Source of the DNA: JBGAKG01 sp044224495
GTDB lineage: Bacteria; Myxococcota_A; Polyangia; Polyangiales; Polyangiaceae
NCBI GenBank assembly: GCA_044224495.1
Contig: JBGAKG010000004.1
Span: 310,001-374,000 of the forward strand
Direction of reading: 5' to 3'
Length of the DNA stretch: 64,000 nucleotides
In this document: positions 37,212-44,501 of the stretch, piece after piece
Layout of the letters: each line of letters starts with the position of its first letter
How positions within the stretch are numbered: the stretch's first letter is position 1
Made by a program: the position numbers and the translations under genes
The notes under the pieces: generated by a model
The model's input: only the letters and a program-made list of their open reading frames with translations
Databases searched by the model: none
What the model was told of the DNA's origin: nothing

Positions 37212-37982
37212 TCACTTGAGGAGCCACCCGAACAGCATGTGCTTCGTCGTCTCGCGCGACACGACCGCGATCGAGTCGACCAGCGGGATCTCCTTCGGGC
37301 AGACCTCGACGCAGTTCTGCGCCTTGCCGCAACCGACCACGCCGTCTTCATCCATGAGCGCTTCCAGGCGCTCCGCCGCGTGCATCTTCCCGCTCGGGTG
37401 CATGTTGAAGTAGCGCACCTGGCTGATCGCCGCCGGCCCGATGAAGGTCGACGAGTCGTTCACCTGCGGGCACGCCTCCAAGCAGCAGCCGCACGTCATG
37501 CAGCGCGAGAGCGGATACGCCTCTTCTTGGTGCTCCTGGCTCTGGCGCGGGCCGGGCCCGAGCTCGTAGCTGCCGTCGAGCTGGATCCACGCCTTCACCT
37601 TCTTGAGGCTCTCGAACATGCGCGAGCGATCGACGATCAGATCGCGCACGAGCGGGAACTTCGTCATCGGCTGGAGCGTCACCGTCTCGCCGTTGGGCGC
37701 GATCTGATCGATGAGCGCCGTGCACGCCTGGCGCACGCGGCCGTTCACGACCATCGTGCAGGCGCCGCACACCTCTTCGAGGCAGCTCGACTCCCACACG
37801 ACCGGCGCGACGTCTTTCCCGTCGACGGTCTTCGGGTTCTTGCGGATCTCCATCAGGGCGGAGATCACGTTCATCTGCGGGTGCCACGCGACGTCGAACT
37901 CTTCCCAGCGCTGCGTCTCGGACTTGTCCGGCGCGTCCTGGCGAAGAATCTTCAGCCGAATCGTCTTTTCGCCTTTGGCCAT
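37212..37982 (-). CDS. sdhB: Succinate dehydrogenase iron-sulfur subunit
   Basis: This is a 256-residue subunit that passes electrons from the flavoprotein to quinone. The [2Fe-2S] site is C-x4-C-x2-C-x11-C (CLEEVCGACTMVVNG up to RQAC). The [4Fe-4S] and [3Fe-4S] sites are CMTCGCCLEACPQ and CGKAQNCVEVCPK. Length and motif order match the family. ATG 37982 is preferred to GTG 37994 because GAGGAAAG lies just upstream of it and the protein then begins MAKGEKTIRLKI. The sdhA stop is 8 bp upstream. It acts at the inner membrane with SdhA and the cytochrome b subunit. Confidence 0.95.
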   Translation of the reverse strand: MAKGEKTIRLKILRQDAPDKSETQRWEEFDVAWHPQMNVISALMEIRKNPKTVDGKDVAPVVWESSCLEEVCGACTMVVNGRVRQACTALIDQIAPNGETVTLQPMTKFPLVRDLIVDRSRMFESLKKVKAWIQLDGSYELGPGPRQSQEHQEEAYPLSRCMTCGCCLEACPQVNDSSTFIGPAAISQVRYFNMHPSGKMHAAERLEALMDEDGVVGCGKAQNCVEVCPKEIPLVDSIAVVSRETTKHMLFGWLLK

Positions 37983-37990
37983 GGCTTTCC

Positions 37991-40039
37991 TCACTCGGCG
38001 TTCGCCGAGGACTCCTTCTTCTTCGAGGTGTCGGCGTCTTCCTTCTTCTGCGCCACCGCGCTCGCGGCGCCGGCCTGCTCGTACTTGCGCGCGCGCGGCG
38101 TCACGAGCGACACGTCCACCGCGTCGGTGATGTGCTGCGTCTTGCCGTGCAGCGGGTAGTCGAACTCGCGCACGTACTTCACCTTGTGGTTGCCGTTCTT
38201 CTCCGCTGCCTCGTGGAAGGCGAGCGTGGTGCGGAGCCAGTTCGCGTCGTCGCGCTCCTTAAAGCCGGGCTTGTAGTGCGCGCCACGCGACTCGTCGCGG
38301 TTCTTCGCGCCGACCGCGATCACGCGCGCGAGGATCAGCATGTTGAAGAGGTGACGGACGAACTGCGCGTTGTGATTGGCGCGCGTGGCGACGTCGAGGA
38401 CGTTGACCTTCTTCGCGCGCGACTCGAGCTCGTCGATCTTGGCGACGACCTTCTCGAGCTTGTCGTTGTGACGCTCGATCGTGACGTCCTGGAGCATCAT
38501 CTCGCCGAGCTGCTCGTGGATCTGGAAGGGGTTCTCGTCGCCCTCCATCTTGAGCAGGTTCTCCCACTTCTTCTGCTCGCGCTTCTCGGCCTTCTCGAAG
38601 ACGGCCGAGCCCACGTCGTAGCTGCTCTTGTCGAGCCCGGCGCGGTACGAGGCCATCGCGGGCCCACACACCATCCCGGCGTAGATGCACGAGAGGAGCG
38701 AGTTGGCGCCGAGGCGATTCGCGCCGTGGTACTGGTAATCCGCTTCGCCGGCGGCGTAGAGGCCTTCGATGTTGGTCGCCTGGTTCTTCGGCGAACCCGG
38801 GACGAGCGAGCCGTCGCTGCCGCGCTCGAAGTCGACCCAGAGCCCGCCCATCGAGTAGTGGACGGCCGGGAACACGCGCATCGGGTTCTCGTACGGGTCC
38901 TCGCCGACGAACTTCTCGTAGATCTCGAGGATGCCGGCGAGCTTGCGCTTCAGCGTGTCCTTCGGGATGTGCGTGAGGTCGAGGTAGACCTCGTTCTCGT
39001 TCTTGTTGCTCTTCGAGTTGAAGACGCCCTTCTTCTCCTCGAAGCAGACCTGGAACAGGTTGCGCGAAGCGATGTCGCGCGGGACCAGGTTGCCGTATCC
39101 GGGGTAGCGCTCCTCGAGGAAGTACCAGCGGTCCTTCTCCGGGACCTCGCGGCCCTCGCGCTTCTCCTTCGGATCCTTCGGGACCCACACGCGCCCGCCT
39201 TCGCCGCGCGCGCTCTCGCTGATGAGGCGGAGCTTGTCGGCGCCCGGGATGGCCGTCGGGTGGATCTGGATGAACTCGCCGTTCGCGTAGCAGGCGCCCT
39301 GCTGGTACACGGCGCTCGCCGCGGTACCGGTGCAGATGACGCTGTTCGTGCTGCGGCCGAAGATGATGCCGGGGCCGCCCGTCGCGAGGCAGACCGCGTC
39401 GCCCGGGAACGACTTGATCTGCATCGACTTCATGTCCTGCGCGACGATGCCGCGCGCGCGGCCTTCGTCGTCCTGGACGAGCGAGAGGAAGTCCCAGAAC
39501 TCGAACTTCCGGACCATCTTCTCGCCCTTGATGATCGCGCCCTTGTCGTCTTCGACGTCGACCGTCTCGAAGCGGCGGACCTGCTCGTCGAGCGCGTACA
39601 GGAGCTGCTGCCCCGTGGTGGCGCCGGCGAACGCGGTGCGGTGGAAGAGCGTGCCGCCGAAGCGGCGGAAGTCGAGCAGGCCTTCCGGCGTGCGGTTGAA
39701 CGGCACGCCCATGCGGTCGAGCATGTAGACGATGCCGGGGGCCGCGGCGGCCATGCCCTTGATCGGGGGCTGGTTCGCGAGGAAGTCGCCGCCGTACGCG
39801 GTCTCTTCGAGGTGGACCTGCGGGGAGTCGCCTTCGCCCTTGGTGTTGACGGAGGCGTTGATGCCGCCCTGCGCGCAGACCGAGTGCGAGCGCTTCACCG
39901 GCACCAGCGAGAAGAGGTCGACCGGGACGCCGGCCTCACAGAGCTTGATCGTGGTCATCAGGCCCGCGAGCCCGCCGCCGACGACGATGACGCGGCGGAC
40001 CTTGCCGGATTCGCTCCGGGACACGCTTTTCTTCGCCAT
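37991..40039 (-). CDS. sdhA: Succinate dehydrogenase flavoprotein subunit
   Basis: This is a 682-residue subunit that oxidises succinate to fumarate. It has the FAD dinucleotide fold VIVVGGGLAGLMTTIKLCEA and KRSHSVCAQGGINASVNTKG, with the His expected to bind FAD covalently. Further elements are FMVEEIQ-type substrate regions and GGLWVDFERGSDGSLVPGSP near the capping domain. Length and the SVCAQGGI motif place it with the B. subtilis/epsilon-type enzymes that pair with a single di-heme cytochrome b. The C-terminus carries a K/S/D-rich tail (KKEDADTSKKKESSANAE) not needed for catalysis. It has its own promoter-like TTGCAA-18-TATAAG, ending 7 nt before ATG 40039. Confidence 0.95.
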   Translation of the reverse strand: MAKKSVSRSESGKVRRVIVVGGGLAGLMTTIKLCEAGVPVDLFSLVPVKRSHSVCAQGGINASVNTKGEGDSPQVHLEETAYGGDFLANQPPIKGMAAAAPGIVYMLDRMGVPFNRTPEGLLDFRRFGGTLFHRTAFAGATTGQQLLYALDEQVRRFETVDVEDDKGAIIKGEKMVRKFEFWDFLSLVQDDEGRARGIVAQDMKSMQIKSFPGDAVCLATGGPGIIFGRSTNSVICTGTAASAVYQQGACYANGEFIQIHPTAIPGADKLRLISESARGEGGRVWVPKDPKEKREGREVPEKDRWYFLEERYPGYGNLVPRDIASRNLFQVCFEEKKGVFNSKSNKNENEVYLDLTHIPKDTLKRKLAGILEIYEKFVGEDPYENPMRVFPAVHYSMGGLWVDFERGSDGSLVPGSPKNQATNIEGLYAAGEADYQYHGANRLGANSLLSCIYAGMVCGPAMASYRAGLDKSSYDVGSAVFEKAEKREQKKWENLLKMEGDENPFQIHEQLGEMMLQDVTIERHNDKLEKVVAKIDELESRAKKVNVLDVATRANHNAQFVRHLFNMLILARVIAVGAKNRDESRGAHYKPGFKERDDANWLRTTLAFHEAAEKNGNHKVKYVREFDYPLHGKTQHITDAVDVSLVTPRARKYEQAGAASAVAQKKEDADTSKKKESSANAE

Positions 40040-40046
40040 GGCGACT

Positions 40047-40076
40047 CTTATAGAGAGAACGCCCCCTCGATTGCAA
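40047..40076 (-). promoter_or_regulatory. Promoter of sdhA-sdhB
   Basis: TTGCAA, an 18-nt spacer and TATAAG (5 of 6 matches to the -10 consensus) on the minus strand, 7 nt before ATG 40039. It lets sdhAB be transcribed apart from sdhC. Confidence 0.6.
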
Positions 40077-40132
40077 AGGGCGCCGCCAAAAAATCCGGGC
40101 GATCCGGGCCGGGTTGGGCGAGCTTAGGGGCC

Positions 40133-42640
40133 TTGCGAGCGAAGGTGGACGAATCCAAGGAGCTCCGTGCGGCCGAGCTGGATTTGCTCGCGGCGCATTT
40201 TGCCGCGGGCGCGCGGTCGGTCCTCGTCACGGGTCCGGCGGGGGTGGGAAAGAGTACGCTCCTCGCGGCGGTGGCTGCGATCGAGGCGGTCGCGGTCCGT
40301 TCGCTCCGGGGCTGCGCGACGGCCGAGGAGGTCGCTCGTCGGATCGCGCAGGATTTGCCGCTCCCGGCGGAGGCGGTCACGGCGACCGGCGCGGTCGATC
40401 CGGCGTTGCTCGCGTCGGCGGTCGCGGCGCGTCCCGCGCACGTGTTCGTCCTCGACGACGCGGAGGGCTTGGATGCCGATGCGCGCGCGTTCCTCGCGAC
40501 GGTCCTGGCGGCAGCGCCGGCGCAGCGCGCGGTGGTGGCGTCGCGGATCGCGCCTCGGCTCGACGGCGAGCACGTCGTGCGGCTCGAGCCGCTCGCCGAG
40601 GACGATGCGGTTGCCTTGCTCGTCGCGGGGGCGCGTCGCTCGGCGCCCGACTACGCGCCCGACGCCGCGGAGGAAGAAGCGCTGAGGGGACTCGCGCGCG
40701 ATCTCGATGGGCTTCCGCTCGCGCTGGTGCTCGCGGCGCCGCGCCTGCCGCTCCTCGGCGCGACGGAGCTCGCGCGGACGCTCCGCGCGGGCGCGCCGGG
40801 GCTCGCGGCCGAGATCGAGGCGTCCATCGCGACGCTCCGAGCGTCCGAGCGGGCGCTCGTCGAGAAGCTCGCCTTCGCGGAGGGCTTCGATCTCGCGCTG
40901 GTGGAGAAGCTCGGGGGCACCGCGGCGGAGCTCGAGGCGATCCACGCGTGCTCGCTGCTCTCGGTGACGCGCGCGAGCGGTCGCGTTCGCTATGCCTTGT
41001 ACGAGTCCGTTCGCGAGGTGGTGACGAGCGCGCTCGTCGCGCGTGGGGACGGCGCGCGCGTGGCGGTGGCGTATCGCGCGGCGCTCGCGGATCGGGCGGG
41101 TACGCTCGCGGTCGCCGTCCGCGAAGGTTCGCCGACCGCGTACGGAGAGCTCTCCGCCCTGGCCGAGAGCGTGATCGAAGCGGCGACGGGCGCGCTGGCC
41201 GAAGGCGAGAACGACACCGCCGTCACCGCGACGCTCGCGCTCGACGTCGTCCCCGCGGTCGCGCCGCGCGTGGTCGCGCTCGTCGATCGGCTCCTCGATG
41301 CGAAGGTGACGCCTGCCCAGCGCGCGGCGCTCCTGGTGGCGCGCGCGCGGGCGCGCTTTCAAGGGGGCGATCTCGCGCGGGGGCGGAGCGACGTCGACGC
41401 GGCGCTCGTCGATGCGCAAGGCGCGCCGCCGTTCTGGGTCGCGCTCGCGGCCAGCAAGGCCGCGCTCGTCCGGGTGCAGGCGGGGGAGGAGAGCGGAGAG
41501 CTCTTCGCCCGGGCCGAGCGAGCTGCGTCGTCGTCGTCGGATCGGTGGCTCCGCGCGACGCTCCTGCGCGATCGCGCGCTCGCGGAGATGCGATCGGGGC
41601 GCGACGCGGAGGCGCGCCGATTGCTCGAGGAGGCGCTCGAGCTCGAACCCTACGGCGACGAGCTCGGGGCGCTCGTCCGCGGCGTGCTCGGGCAGCTCCA
41701 CCAACACGCGGGCGAGCTCGATGCGGCGCTCGCGCGCTTTCGGGAGGCCGGAGCGATGGCGGCGCGCTCGGAGAGCCACACCCTCGCCGCGTGGGCGTTC
41801 GCCACCGGCGGAGCGGTGGAGATGGAGCTCGGGCGCTTCGCGGAAGCGCGGAGCGACCTCGATTCGGCGCTGCGCATCGCGACCGAGCAACGCGCGCCGT
41901 CGTTCGTCGCCGTCTCGGTGGTGATGCTCGCTCAGCTCGCGCACGAGTCCGGCGATCCGGCGCGCGCGACGGTGCTGTACCAGCGCGCGATCCCCGCGCT
42001 CCTCCGCGTGAAGCAGCAGCGGGGTGCTGCGCTCGCGCTCGCGGCGTGCGCCGCGGCGGAGGGAGCGCTCGGGCGGCCGGACGCTGCGCGGGGCCTCCTC
42101 GCGGAGGCGCGGCGCGAGCTCACCTCGGCCCGGCCCGGGGACGAGGTCGCGCTCGATGCCTTCGAGCTCGCGGCGTTGGGCGTCGATCCAGCGAAGGCCA
42201 CCTCGATCGAAGAGCGCGCGCGCGCGGTGCCTTCGAGCGACGAGCTCCGCTTCGCGCTCCGGCGGATGCGCGTGGCTCCGAAGTCCGTTCCGCCGCCGCC
42301 GCCGTCCGCTCCGGCCGCTGCGCTGCGTGTTCCGGCGGACGGAGCATGGTTCGAGACCGAAGCCGGCCGAGTGCATCTCCCCGAGCGCTCTCCGCTGCGA
42401 CGCGTGCTCGCTGCGCTCCTCGCGCGGCGGATCGAAGAACCCGGCGCGACGTTGACGGCGCGCCAAGTCTTCGCGAGCGCATGGCCGGACGAACGCGTGC
42501 TCCCGTCGGCGCTCGCGAATCGGGTGAAGGTCGCGGTGAGCACGCTCCGGCGGACGGGGCTCCGGCCGTTCCTCGAGACGGCGGGGAGCGGCTACCGACT
42601 CGCCGCCGAGGCCGCCATCGTCGTCGACGCGCGAGATTAA
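40133..42640 (+). CDS. P-loop ATPase / TPR regulator with C-terminal OmpR-type DNA-binding domain
   Basis: This protein of about 835 residues is read from TTG 40133 (GTG 40145 is also possible). Residues 33-42 are a Walker A loop (TGPAGVGKST), VFVLDDAEGL a Walker B, and the next ~250 residues look like a STAND/NB-ARC-type ATPase with FAEGFDLALVEKL and YALYESVREVV. The middle is a series of TPR-like helices (ALARFREAGAMAARSESHTL, ALRIATEQRAPSFVAVSVVM). After a proline linker (PPPPPSAPAAA), residues ~750-830 form a winged helix (LTARQVFASAWPDE, LANRVKVAVSTLRR, ETAGSGYRLA). STAND ATPases oligomerise on ligand binding; the trigger is unknown. It lies divergent from sdhA with 93 bp between. Confidence 0.78.
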   Translation: MRAKVDESKELRAAELDLLAAHFAAGARSVLVTGPAGVGKSTLLAAVAAIEAVAVRSLRGCATAEEVARRIAQDLPLPAEAVTATGAVDPALLASAVAARPAHVFVLDDAEGLDADARAFLATVLAAAPAQRAVVASRIAPRLDGEHVVRLEPLAEDDAVALLVAGARRSAPDYAPDAAEEEALRGLARDLDGLPLALVLAAPRLPLLGATELARTLRAGAPGLAAEIEASIATLRASERALVEKLAFAEGFDLALVEKLGGTAAELEAIHACSLLSVTRASGRVRYALYESVREVVTSALVARGDGARVAVAYRAALADRAGTLAVAVREGSPTAYGELSALAESVIEAATGALAEGENDTAVTATLALDVVPAVAPRVVALVDRLLDAKVTPAQRAALLVARARARFQGGDLARGRSDVDAALVDAQGAPPFWVALAASKAALVRVQAGEESGELFARAERAASSSSDRWLRATLLRDRALAEMRSGRDAEARRLLEEALELEPYGDELGALVRGVLGQLHQHAGELDAALARFREAGAMAARSESHTLAAWAFATGGAVEMELGRFAEARSDLDSALRIATEQRAPSFVAVSVVMLAQLAHESGDPARATVLYQRAIPALLRVKQQRGAALALAACAAAEGALGRPDAARGLLAEARRELTSARPGDEVALDAFELAALGVDPAKATSIEERARAVPSSDELRFALRRMRVAPKSVPPPPPSAPAAALRVPADGAWFETEAGRVHLPERSPLRRVLAALLARRIEEPGATLTARQVFASAWPDERVLPSALANRVKVAVSTLRRTGLRPFLETAGSGYRLAAEAAIVVDARD

Positions 42641-42654
42641 CCGCTCGTTAACCG
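42637..42654 (+). promoter_or_regulatory. Direct repeat TTAACCG, 11-bp period: possible operator
   Basis: TTAACCG occurs at 42637-42643 and 42648-42654. One helical turn between copies is what OmpR/PhoB-type winged-helix proteins prefer. The repeat lies at the end of the regulator gene and before the small secreted-protein gene at 42701. Confidence 0.35.
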
Positions 42655-42700
42655 GCGTTCTCCGGTCCGGTCCGTCAAACCCGGCACTCAGGAGATCATC

Positions 42701-43138
42701 ATGGCAAGCCTCAGCACTCGTTTCGCGTTCGTCGCCGCCGTCATCTGCGGTTCTTTCTCGGTGTACTGCGTCCAATCGGCCGTCCAGGGCGGAAACCCCA
42801 CCGCCAACGCGGACTGCGGGACGCCCGCAACGCCACCGGTCTTCACCGAGCTCGCGAGCGGGATGGCGCAGAACGCGGGCAACTCCGACCCGATCGACGT
42901 CTCCGCCTATCGCGAGGTCGTGCTCCAGCTCACCGCCTCCAGCAAGAGCTGCTCGCTCGGCTCGGTCCGCCCGATGTTTCGGCAGGCCGACGACGAGGTC
43001 TTCGCCTACACGGGCCAGAACTTCGAGGCGTCGAGCTCCACGCTGGTCATCCCCGGCGGGCGCATTCGCGTCGACGGGCCGCAGCTCCAGCTCGCGTTCA
43101 ACGGCTGTGCGCTGTGGCGCGTGGTCGGCGTGAAGTGA
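42701..43138 (+). CDS. Small secreted hypothetical protein
   Basis: This is a 145-residue protein with a signal peptide or membrane anchor (residues 7-25, FAFVAAVICGSFSVYCVQSA). The mature part has four cysteines and ends in a beta-rich stretch (STLVIPGGRIRVDGPQLQLA, LWRVVGVK). AGGAG at 42690-42694 precedes ATG 42701. No family recognised. It follows the ATPase/winged-helix regulator by 60 bp on the same strand and may be its target or partner. Confidence 0.6.
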   Translation: MASLSTRFAFVAAVICGSFSVYCVQSAVQGGNPTANADCGTPATPPVFTELASGMAQNAGNSDPIDVSAYREVVLQLTASSKSCSLGSVRPMFRQADDEVFAYTGQNFEASSSTLVIPGGRIRVDGPQLQLAFNGCALWRVVGVK

Positions 43139-43151
43139 ACCGACGCGCGCG

Positions 43152-43658
43152 CTACTTCAGCTCGCCGCGCCAGTTCAGCGCTGGAAAGGCAGCGGCAATC
43201 CACCACACCGCCAGCGCGATGGCGCCGACGGAGGCGAGGATGTCGATGATCTCGACCGGCGGTGTGTGCTCGGATGGTTCGAGGATCGAAAGCAAGCCGC
43301 GCGCGCCCGCGTACGCCACGAGGATCCCCCCATTTCGTCGCCATCGCGCGAGCTGAACGAGGACGGCGATCCGAAACAGGACGAAGAGGCCAGCAACGAT
43401 TCGAACGAGGTTGGTCTCGGCCTGGAGGATCAGGATGATCGACGCGCCGATGCTGACGGTGACGAGACCCATGAGCATGACGTGGGGCGTCCGTGCGCTC
43501 CGGCGAACGTCGGGTGAAGGGACGTTCGCGACCAGGATGCGCAGCTCGTCGCGGGTGTACGCGGGGTACTTGCGGAGGAGGGACTTTGCAATCGACTCGG
43601 GCTTCTTCCCCGCGCGCACCAACCTCGCCGTCTCGGAAAACATCTCCTCGTCGAACAC
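43152..43658 (-). CDS. Small membrane protein with N-terminal soluble segment
   Basis: This is a 168-residue protein. GGGAGGA at 43662-43668 decides for GTG 43658 (VFDEEMFSETARLV). Residues 1-60 are soluble (KKPESIAKSLLRKYPAYTRD). Three to four membrane spans follow (MLMGLVTVSIGASIILIL, IVAGLFVLFRIAVLV, ILASVGAIALAVWWIAAAF). No family is recognised. It lies 49 bp downstream of sdhC on the same strand and could be co-transcribed with it. Confidence 0.6.
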   Translation of the reverse strand: MFDEEMFSETARLVRAGKKPESIAKSLLRKYPAYTRDELRILVANVPSPDVRRSARTPHVMLMGLVTVSIGASIILILQAETNLVRIVAGLFVLFRIAVLVQLARWRRNGGILVAYAGARGLLSILEPSEHTPPVEIIDILASVGAIALAVWWIAAAFPALNWRGELK

Positions 43659-43661
43659 GGG

Positions 43662-43668
43662 TCCTCCC
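43662..43668 (-). promoter_or_regulatory. Ribosome binding site deciding GTG 43658
   Basis: GGGAGGA on the minus strand lies just before GTG 43658 and within the frame of an upstream TTG (43676). It favours the GTG. Confidence 0.6.
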
Positions 43669-43707
43669 TTCCGCAATGTCGGCAGCGCCTGAACGGCGCG
43701 AAGTGAG

Positions 43708-44421
43708 TCAGCGCGCGGCTGCGCTCGCGCTCGTGCACGGCGCGGCTGCGGGCGGGGGCTCTCCGAAGGGCGAGCTCCCCGTCGCGAAGTAGAGCACCGT
43801 CGCTTCGCCGACCAAGAACATCAGCACGCCGAGCGCCGCGCCCGCGACCCGCACGCGCGCCATCGCGGCGCGCGTGGTCACGAGCCCCCACGACGCGGCG
43901 AAGCCCCAGAGCCCGTTCGCGAAGTGGAACACCGCCGACCCCACGCCAATCAAGTAGAAGAGCGAGAGCAGCGGCACGCCGTGCCACGTCGACGAGAGGT
44001 GCGCCGAGAGCACCGGGAAGAACGAGTGCGTGGCCATCCCGAAGAGCCACTTCTGCACGCGGATCTCCCAGAGGTGCCAGAGCACGAAGAGAAGCGTGAT
44101 CACGCCGGTCACGCGCTGGGCGACGTAGAGCCAGTTCTTCCCGAGCGGGTACCGGTCCACGTTGGGCTCGGCTTCGCGCATGAGCACGACGCCGTACCCG
44201 GCGTGGAACGCGAGCGGCAGCAGGATGCCGAAGACCTCGATCACGCCGAGCGCGGGGATCTTCTGGATCTCGTCGACCGCACCGTCGAACGAGGCCTGTC
44301 CGCGGAGCGCGCTCGCGTTGGTCCACAGGTGCTCGACCAAGAACGCGCCGACGGGCAGCACGCCGGACAGGGAGTGCAGCTTGCGGAGCAGAAAGCGCGT
44401 GCTCGGACGACGCGAGGCCAT
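43708..44421 (-). CDS. sdhC: Succinate dehydrogenase cytochrome b subunit
   Basis: This is a 237-residue membrane protein with five spans. It has the B. subtilis-type SdhC/FrdC pattern: FLLRKLHSLSGVLPVGAFLV and EHLWTN at the first helices, AFHAGYGVVLM, LFVLWHLWEIRVQKW and AVFHFANGLWGF. The histidines in these helices are candidates for the two heme ligands. One such subunit anchors SdhA and SdhB and passes electrons to menaquinone or ubiquinone. ATG 44421 (MASRRPSTRFLL) is chosen over GTG 44436. It is separated from sdhA by about 3.7 kb. A Pro/Ala-rich C-terminal tail (EPPPAAAPCTSASAAAR) is unusual. Confidence 0.9.
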   Translation of the reverse strand: MASRRPSTRFLLRKLHSLSGVLPVGAFLVEHLWTNASALRGQASFDGAVDEIQKIPALGVIEVFGILLPLAFHAGYGVVLMREAEPNVDRYPLGKNWLYVAQRVTGVITLLFVLWHLWEIRVQKWLFGMATHSFFPVLSAHLSSTWHGVPLLSLFYLIGVGSAVFHFANGLWGFAASWGLVTTRAAMARVRVAGAALGVLMFLVGEATVLYFATGSSPFGEPPPAAAPCTSASAAAR

Positions 44422-44434
44422 CGAATCGCGCCGC

Positions 44435-44443
44435 ACTCTAGCA
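44435..44443 (-). promoter_or_regulatory. Extended -10-like box (TGCTAGAGT) for sdhC
   Basis: TGCTAGAGT on the minus strand ends 13 nt before ATG 44421, giving a leader of only a few nucleotides. Confidence 0.45.
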
Positions 44444-44486
44444 AAGCCGCGGCGGCGCGGTTCGGTGTAATCGCCGTCTCCGACGG

Positions 44487-44495
44487 TGCTACGTT
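44487..44495 (+). promoter_or_regulatory. Extended -10-like box (TGCTACGTT)
   Basis: TGCTACGTT ends 6 nt before GTG 44502. It is the third copy of this exact nonamer at a start codon in the window. Confidence 0.5.
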
Positions 44496-44501
44496 TCCAG
44501 C

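Noticed and set aside
38132..40040. Long open frame antisense to sdhA, continuous with the regulator gene
   Set aside because: Its translation is Arg/Val/Leu-rich without motifs and mirrors sdhA codon structure. High-G+C DNA gives such frames; the regulator begins only near 40133.
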